Positions 31,630-36,519 of a stretch of 36,519 nucleotides of DNA are shown one piece after another. Where the stretch lies: the NCBI GenBank assembly GCA_022360775.1, contig JAKSCD010000396.1, positions 1-36,519 of the forward strand. The letters are read 5' to 3'. The position numbers and the translations under genes were made by a program. Source of the stretch: Sneathiellales bacterium. Its GTDB lineage: Bacteria; Pseudomonadota; Alphaproteobacteria; Sneathiellales; Sneathiellaceae. The notes under the pieces are model-generated. The model was not told where the DNA came from. It searched no databases and saw only the letters and a list, made by a program, of their open reading frames with translations. Position 1 is the first letter of the stretch. Each line of letters starts with the position of its first letter.

Positions 31630-34600
31630 TTACTCCGCAGCGAGAGAAGCTGTATCGCCATTTCTGAAACGTTCCAGCAGGTTTTGGCGTTCAGCTTTAG
31701 CCGATTGCACATGCTGCTCTTTTACATGTCCATAGCCGCGAATATGTTCTGGTACCTCTGCGATCTCGGTTGCCAGAGCAAGATTGTTGCGATCCAGTTT
31801 GCCAATAAGTTCACGCAATGTTTCTTCATATTCACGGATCAAGGCAACCTCCATCTGGCGCTCTTCTGTTTTACCAAAGGGATCCAGCGCTGTGCCTCTT
31901 AAGGATTTGAATCTCGCCAGAACAGAAAAAGCCTTCATCATCCAGGGACCAAATTCCTGCTTTATCAGATGGCCGCTTTCTGCATCTTTCTTTGCAAATT
32001 TGGGCGGAGCCAAATGGAATTTAAGCGTGTAGTCCCCTTCAAACTGTTCCTCGATTTTCTTTTTGAAGGCACCATCCGTATACAGGCGCGCCACTTCATA
32101 TTCATCCTTAAAGGCCATCAGTTTGAAAAGATATTTCGCGGCCGCTCGGGACAATATTTCAGAAGATGGATCCACTGAAGCTTCAGCTGCCCTCACTTTT
32201 TCAACAAGGGTTGAATACCGTTTTGCATAGCGCTTGTTCTGATAGCCGGTCAGAAACTCCACCCGGCGTTCAATCATCTCATCCAGTGTTTCCGGCCGTG
32301 CTTCAAATGAAAGCGGTGCTTCAGGAAGAGCTATTTTCTTTACCTCTTCCGTTGCAGCCGCCGCTTTTCGTCCCCAGGCAAAGCTGCGTTTATTGGATTC
32401 AACCGCAACGCCGTTCAATTCAATCGCCTTGATGATCGAATGTGAAGACAGGGGCAGGGTTCCTTTCTGAAAAGCGTAGCCCAAAAGGAACAGGTTTGCG
32501 GCAATGGAATCCCCCATGAGGGCAGTTGCGATAGTTGTGCTGTCAATAAAATCCGCTTTTTCACGGCCGATACTGTCTGCCACCAGTTTTGTCAGCGTTT
32601 CCTGGTCCATGGCAAGATCGGGGGCAAGCGTAAAGGCCGCGACCGGTACAACGTGATCATTGATAATCGCCCGCGTCCGGCCAAGCCCGTAGCTTTTAAG
32701 TGCATCCTGTCCGGCTGCAACCACCAGGTCACATCCAACCACCAGATCTGTTTGCTGGTTCGGAATACGTGTCCCGCCAAGATCTGCTGCGGTTGGTGTA
32801 ATGCGTACATGGCTCATCACAGCGCCATTTTTCTGAGCAAGGCCGGTCTGATCCAGTATTGAACAGCCCTTCCCTTCCAGATGCGCCGCCATGCCGAGCA
32901 ATGCCCCGACCGTTACAACACCTGTTCCGCCAATACCGGTTACCAGCACATTATAGGAACTGTCGATCGCCGGTTTCGGGGGTTCAGCGAGGTCTGCCGC
33001 CGGATCCGCGACATCCATTCCAGCAGGAGCGGCCTCTTTCTTCTCAGGTTTTTTAAGAGTACCCCCCTCCACCGTTACAAAGCTCGGGCAAAAACCTTTA
33101 ACGCAAGAGAAATCCTTATTACATGAAGACTGATCAATGACCCGTTTCCTGCCAAACTCGGTTTCAAGAGGCTTGACAGAAACACAGTTGGAAGCAACAC
33201 CGCAGTCTCCGCAGCCTTCACACACGAGATCATTGATAAAGACCCGTTTTGCAGGATCGGGGAAGGTTCCTCTTTTACGGCGGCGGCGTTTTTCTGCAGC
33301 ACATGTCTGATCATAAATCAGCACCGTCACGCCTTTTACGTCCCGCAATTCACGCTGTACTTTATCCAGATCATCCCGATGATAAACGGTGACACCCGGC
33401 GCCCAGTTTGTCTGGCTGTCATACTTTTCCGGCTCGTCCGTGACGACCGAGATTTTCTTTACCCCTTCCGCATGCACCTGATGACTGATCTGCCAGGGAT
33501 TGAGCGGTCCGTCAAAAGGCTGCCCGCCTGTCATCGCGACCGCATCATTGAACAGAATTTTATAGGTGATATTAACATCTGCAGAAGCGGCCGCGCGGAT
33601 CGCCATCAATCCTGAATGGAAATAGGTTCCATCTCCCAGATTCTGGAAGATATGCTCTTCATTGGTGAAAGGGGACTGACCAATCCAGTTAGCGCCTTCT
33701 GCCCCCATATGGGTGAAGGTGGCTGTTCTGCGGTTTGGCATATAGATCGCCATGGTATGGCAGCCGATACCCGCCATCGCCCGGCTTCCTTCCGGCACTT
33801 TCGTTGATGAGTTATGCGGGCAACCGGAGCAGAACCAGGGCGTTCTGGAAACTGGTGCCGCTGGCATGGCATTACCACTTTCATTGGCTTCAGCAACCGC
33901 AATCCCATCCTGTATTTCCTTGGACAGATCCCGTATTTTCAGGCGCGCGGCTATCGCTGAAGCGACATCAGCCGGTGTGAGCTCTCCATCAGATGATAGA
34001 AGCTGAATACCATTTTCATCGGCTTTACCAACGAGGCGCGGGCGTTCTTTCAAATCGTAAAGAATGCGTGCAGCCTGCTCTTCAATCAGGCTACGCTTTT
34101 CTTCCACCACAAGAATTTCATCAAGACCTTCAGCAAATTCGATCAAGCCTTCCGGCTCCAGCGGCCAGGTACAGGCGACTTTATAGACGGAAAGGCCGAT
34201 TTCTTCTGCAAATGCTTCGGTAATGCCAAGATCGGCCAATGCCTGCTGAACATCCAGCCAGGATTTACCCGTGGTCGCTATACCGAATTTCCTCTGCTTG
34301 GCATCCTGGGTGATCCGATCCAGTTTATTGGCTCTTACAAAAGCCTTCACCATGGGGATCTTGTGGCGAACCAGCCTTTCTTCCTGGGTAACGGCATTGT
34401 CGGGCCATCTTAAATGCACCCCGTCTTTTGGCGGCTCTACGCCTTCAGGTATACTGATTTTGACGCGGTCAGGACCGACATAAGCTGTCGCTGAACTTTC
34501 TACCGTATCTGTCAGGCATTTCATGGCTACCCAGCAGCCGCTATACCGGCTCATGGCGATGCCATATAAACCGTAATCCAGATATTCCTGAACGGTTGAA

Positions 34601-35133
34601 GGATTTAGAACCGGGATCATGGCCGCCGCCATGGCCTGCTCACTCTGATGTGCGACAGTAGAGGATTTCGCCGTATGGTCATCCCCCATCAGCACAAGAA
34701 CACCCCCATGCTTTGTCGTGCCTGCCATATTGCCATGTTTCAGAACATCGCCAGAACGATCAACCCCGGGTCCTTTTCCGTACCAGATCCCGAAAACACC
34801 ATCATAGTCTGATTTACCGGAAAGGTGCAGTTGCTGCGTACCCCAAAGACTGGTCGCAGCAAGATCCTCGTTCACCCCCGGCTGAAAGTGAATATCGTTA
34901 TTTTTAAGAAACGGTTTTGCTTTCCACAAGCTCTGATCATAAAGCCCAAGCGGGGATCCACGGTAACCGGATATAAAACCGCCGGTCTTCAATCCGGCAG
35001 CGGCGTCGCGCTGCCTTTGCATCATCGGGACACGAACCAGCGCCTGGGTTCCGGTTATAAAAACCTGCCCCTCTTCCAGCTCATATTTATCGTCCAACGT
35101 AACTTCTGGTTCACTCGCGGGAGTCTCGATCAT
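31630..35133 (-). CDS. Indolepyruvate ferredoxin oxidoreductase, fused alpha/gamma type
   Basis: A 1167-residue fused 2-oxoacid:ferredoxin oxidoreductase, which oxidatively decarboxylates aryl or branched 2-oxo acids to acyl-CoA. Domains: N-terminal pyrimidine-type domain (about 20-230, GGFISGYRGSPLGLYDQSL); C-terminal thiamine-diphosphate domain (about 430-620) with CSGCPHNSS (435-443) and GDG (500-502) paired with Asn529. A [4Fe-4S] cysteine cluster (638-682) follows: C638, C641, C644, C650, C671, C677, C682. The gamma domain (about 727-930) has VTGIGGTGVVTVGALLG. The C-terminal 200 residues are the helical extension typical of the long bacterial form. The length is normal for this type. 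The ATG at 35133 follows GAGGCG. It lies downstream of the LivGF-like genes, consistent with amino-acid catabolism. Confidence 0.94.
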   Translation of the reverse strand: MIETPASEPEVTLDDKYELEEGQVFITGTQALVRVPMMQRQRDAAAGLKTGGFISGYRGSPLGLYDQSLWKAKPFLKNNDIHFQPGVNEDLAATSLWGTQQLHLSGKSDYDGVFGIWYGKGPGVDRSGDVLKHGNMAGTTKHGGVLVLMGDDHTAKSSTVAHQSEQAMAAAMIPVLNPSTVQEYLDYGLYGIAMSRYSGCWVAMKCLTDTVESSATAYVGPDRVKISIPEGVEPPKDGVHLRWPDNAVTQEERLVRHKIPMVKAFVRANKLDRITQDAKQRKFGIATTGKSWLDVQQALADLGITEAFAEEIGLSVYKVACTWPLEPEGLIEFAEGLDEILVVEEKRSLIEEQAARILYDLKERPRLVGKADENGIQLLSSDGELTPADVASAIAARLKIRDLSKEIQDGIAVAEANESGNAMPAAPVSRTPWFCSGCPHNSSTKVPEGSRAMAGIGCHTMAIYMPNRRTATFTHMGAEGANWIGQSPFTNEEHIFQNLGDGTYFHSGLMAIRAAASADVNITYKILFNDAVAMTGGQPFDGPLNPWQISHQVHAEGVKKISVVTDEPEKYDSQTNWAPGVTVYHRDDLDKVQRELRDVKGVTVLIYDQTCAAEKRRRRKRGTFPDPAKRVFINDLVCEGCGDCGVASNCVSVKPLETEFGRKRVIDQSSCNKDFSCVKGFCPSFVTVEGGTLKKPEKKEAAPAGMDVADPAADLAEPPKPAIDSSYNVLVTGIGGTGVVTVGALLGMAAHLEGKGCSILDQTGLAQKNGAVMSHVRITPTAADLGGTRIPNQQTDLVVGCDLVVAAGQDALKSYGLGRTRAIINDHVVPVAAFTLAPDLAMDQETLTKLVADSIGREKADFIDSTTIATALMGDSIAANLFLLGYAFQKGTLPLSSHSIIKAIELNGVAVESNKRSFAWGRKAAAATEEVKKIALPEAPLSFEARPETLDEMIERRVEFLTGYQNKRYAKRYSTLVEKVRAAEASVDPSSEILSRAAAKYLFKLMAFKDEYEVARLYTDGAFKKKIEEQFEGDYTLKFHLAPPKFAKKDAESGHLIKQEFGPWMMKAFSVLARFKSLRGTALDPFGKTEERQMEVALIREYEETLRELIGKLDRNNLALATEIAEVPEHIRGYGHVKEQHVQSAKAERQNLLERFRNGDTASLAAE

Positions 35134-35223
35134 GGGGTCGCCTCTTGCTCAGACTGTTATACTTTTTCATACGCCGCAGAACGCAGCGTGGCGCGCCGAT
35201 AAAAAACCATACAATAAAGTCAC

Positions 35224-35278
35224 GCCAAAAAACAAGAAAGGCGGCGATCCACCGGACAGCCGGTCGGATCACCGCCTT
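35224..35278 (-). terminator. Long imperfect hairpin terminating the livF transcript
   Basis: AAGGCGG (35238-35244) and CCGCCTT (35272-35278) begin a roughly 20-bp imperfect stem that also pairs GATCC with GGATC and CCGG with CCGG. On the minus strand it is followed by TCTTGTTTTTTGG. It starts 22 bases after the livF stop, so livGF and the oxidoreductase gene are probably separate transcripts. Confidence 0.85.
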
Positions 35279-35300
35279 CTCATCAGGCTGTCAGACCGGG

Positions 35301-35996
35301 TTAGACCTCGAGCCACTCCTTGCGGATTTGCTCGTTGGCCTTGAGTTCATCAGGTGTTCCCTCATACACCATATGACCATGACCCATCACATACAGCCGA
35401 TGAGATATCTTGAGCGCAATCGCCAGTTTCTGCTCCACAAGCAATATGGAAACACCGCGATTGGCAATCTCGGAAAGCAGTTCACCGACCTGCTCAACGA
35501 TTTTCGGGGCAAGCCCTTCAGTAGGTTCGTCAATCATGACAAGATCCGGATCGCCCATCAAAGTCCGGCACATGGTCAGCATTTGCTGCTCACCCCCAGA
35601 CAGAACGCCTGCATCCACATCTGCACGATTTCTGAGATTGGGGAACATGTCAAACATGTCCTCCATCTGCCAGCGCCCCTGCTTTTTCATGTCCTTAATA
35701 CCCAAAAGCAGGTTTTGACGGACTGTCAGGCCGGAGAAAACATCCCGGTTTTCCGGAACATAACCCAGACCCAGATGGGCAATCTGGTGCTCCTTCAATC
35801 CAGCGATTTCTTTCCCCCTGAACTTAATAGAGCCATGAGGAGGGACTTCGCCCATGATCGATTTAATGGTCGTGGATCGCCCAACACCGTTACGGCCAAG
35901 AAGAGAAACAATCTCCCCTTCCTGAACATTAAAGGATACGCCCTGGAGAATATGGCTTTTACCATAAAAGGCATTCAGATCATTTACTTCAAGCAT
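35301..35996 (-). CDS. livF: LivF-type ABC transporter ATPase with Walker A Lys-to-Arg change
   Basis: A 231-residue ATPase of the branched-chain amino-acid/amide (HAAT) importer family. It starts MLEVNDLNAFYGKSHILQGV and contains LGLGYVPENRDVFSGLTVRQNLLLG, signature LSGGEQQMLTMCRTLMG, Walker B LVMIDEPTEGLAP and the switch region LLVEQKLAIALKIS, all LivF-like. The Walker A, however, reads GRNGVGRSTT: the invariant lysine is Arg40 (codon CGA on the minus strand, 35879-35877). Everything else looks intact, so this is not a decaying gene. It overlaps the LivG-type gene by 8 bases; permease and binding-protein genes would lie beyond the window. Substrate could be amino acids, amides, urea or aromatic acids. 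Confidence 0.93.
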   Translation of the reverse strand: MLEVNDLNAFYGKSHILQGVSFNVQEGEIVSLLGRNGVGRSTTIKSIMGEVPPHGSIKFRGKEIAGLKEHQIAHLGLGYVPENRDVFSGLTVRQNLLLGIKDMKKQGRWQMEDMFDMFPNLRNRADVDAGVLSGGEQQMLTMCRTLMGDPDLVMIDEPTEGLAPKIVEQVGELLSEIANRGVSILLVEQKLAIALKISHRLYVMGHGHMVYEGTPDELKANEQIRKEWLEV

Positions 35997-36519
35997 CTTC
36001 AGCCTCCGCTCCCAGATACGCTTCCTGAACGGCTTTGTTATTTCGGATTTTTTCCGGTGTGTCCGTCGCGATTATCTCGCCATAAACCAGAACGGAAATA
36101 CGGTCTGCAAGATCGAACACAACACCCATGTCATGTTCCACCATAACCAGGGTCTTGCCTACTGTGATCTTGCGGATCAGTTCAATCGCCTGATCCGTTT
36201 CCGAGTGGCTCATCCCCGCTGTTGGTTCATCGAGCATAATCACATCTGCACCGCCCGCGGAGGCAATACCGATTTCCAGTGCCCGCTGCTCTGCATAGGT
36301 CAAGACCCCTGCAGGTACATGCTGACGGGATGTCAGGCCGATTTCTTCCAGAACCTCTGCTGTACGGCGGTTCAGTTCCCTTTCGCGGTCAACCAGATGC
36401 CAAAAAGAATATTTATAATTCTTTGCCCACATCAGACCGCAACGAACATTTTCAAAAACGCTCATCATCGGAAAGATGTTGGTGACCTGAAAACTTCTGG
36501 AAAGCCCCTTACGGTAGAT
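35989..36519 (-). CDS. livG: LivG-type ABC transporter ATPase, N-terminus cut by window end
   Basis: The C-terminal 176 residues of a LivG-type ATPase run to the window edge; the open frame continues upstream of the internal Met at 36468 through IYRKGLSRSFQVTNIFP, so the true start and the Walker A are outside. TNIFPMMSVFENVRCGL is the typical Q-loop region of LivG, LTYAEQRALEIGIA is its signature variant of LSGGQ, VIMLDEPTAGMS is Walker B, and VMVEHDMGVVFDLADRISVL carries the switch His. It overlaps the livF start by 8 bases. Confidence 0.93.
   Translation of the reverse strand: MYRKGLSRSFQVTNIFPMMSVFENVRCGLMWAKNYKYSFWHLVDRERELNRRTAEVLEEIGLTSRQHVPAGVLTYAEQRALEIGIASAGGADVIMLDEPTAGMSHSETDQAIELIRKITVGKTLVMVEHDMGVVFDLADRISVLVYGEIIATDTPEKIRNNKAVQEAYLGAEAEDA

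Noticed and set aside
35145-36146. A 333-codon open frame on the plus strand
   Set aside because: It lies antisense to livF and part of livG, has no recognisable motif and crosses the terminator hairpin; it is a shadow frame.

Overview
The window is a gene-dense chromosomal segment of an alphaproteobacterium. The evidence is the zapA / 6S RNA / 5-FTHF cyclo-ligase order, a DUF1465 (RcdA-type) protein, a Cys-less alphaproteobacterial bL31, the tkt-gap-pgk-fba-thiE-efp order and the CtrA-lineage style of gene content. G+C looks moderate by eye, and a marine Sneathiella/Kiloniella/Rhodospirillales-type organism would fit, but the genus cannot be fixed from sequence alone. I saw no insertion sequence, prophage, CRISPR array, rRNA or tRNA.

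Layout. Positions 1-4876 (all minus) hold housekeeping genes. In transcription order they are a DUF4164-like coiled-coil protein, zapA, the 6S RNA gene, 5-formyl-THF cyclo-ligase, a YmdB-type phosphodiesterase, an unrecognised 562-aa protein and yebC (cut by the window start). Positions 5201-12681 (plus) hold the lower Calvin/glycolysis block tkt-gap-pgk-class I fba, then a thiE-like gene that appears to start on ATC, efp and a suhB-like phosphatase. Positions 12872-16564 (plus) hold a tight three-gene cell-envelope operon: a secreted OmpA-like protein with a Pro/Lys-rich linker, a MotA/TolQ/ExbB-type channel subunit, and a MotB-like subunit with an exceptionally long coiled coil. This is the most system-like part of the window.

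Positions 16573-21227 hold a CaiB-type CoA transferase and an MsbA-related ABC exporter (minus), rpmE (plus), an RcdA-like protein (minus), and a small heat-shock protein (plus) whose leader looks like a ROSE RNA thermometer behind a sigma-32-like promoter. Positions 21272-27400 (minus) hold ettA and then a co-directional cluster amidase-rfbC-rfbB-rfbD-thioesterase, which is dTDP-rhamnose synthesis without rfbA. Positions 27591-31526 (minus) hold an enoyl-CoA hydratase, a small two-TM membrane protein, an AEC-type carrier and an orphan sensor histidine kinase. Positions 31630-36519 (minus) hold a branched-chain-amino-acid-type ABC transporter pair (LivG cut by the window end, and LivF with an unusual Walker A) followed by a fused indolepyruvate ferredoxin oxidoreductase. 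The transporter and oxidoreductase together suggest amino-acid or aryl-keto-acid uptake and breakdown.

Intrinsic terminators are clear at many gene ends and help define transcription units. Several apparent longest reading frames start too far upstream; the starts given here follow ribosome binding sites and family N-termini. The least certain parts are the function of the 562-aa protein, the ATC start of thiE and the role of the envelope trio.
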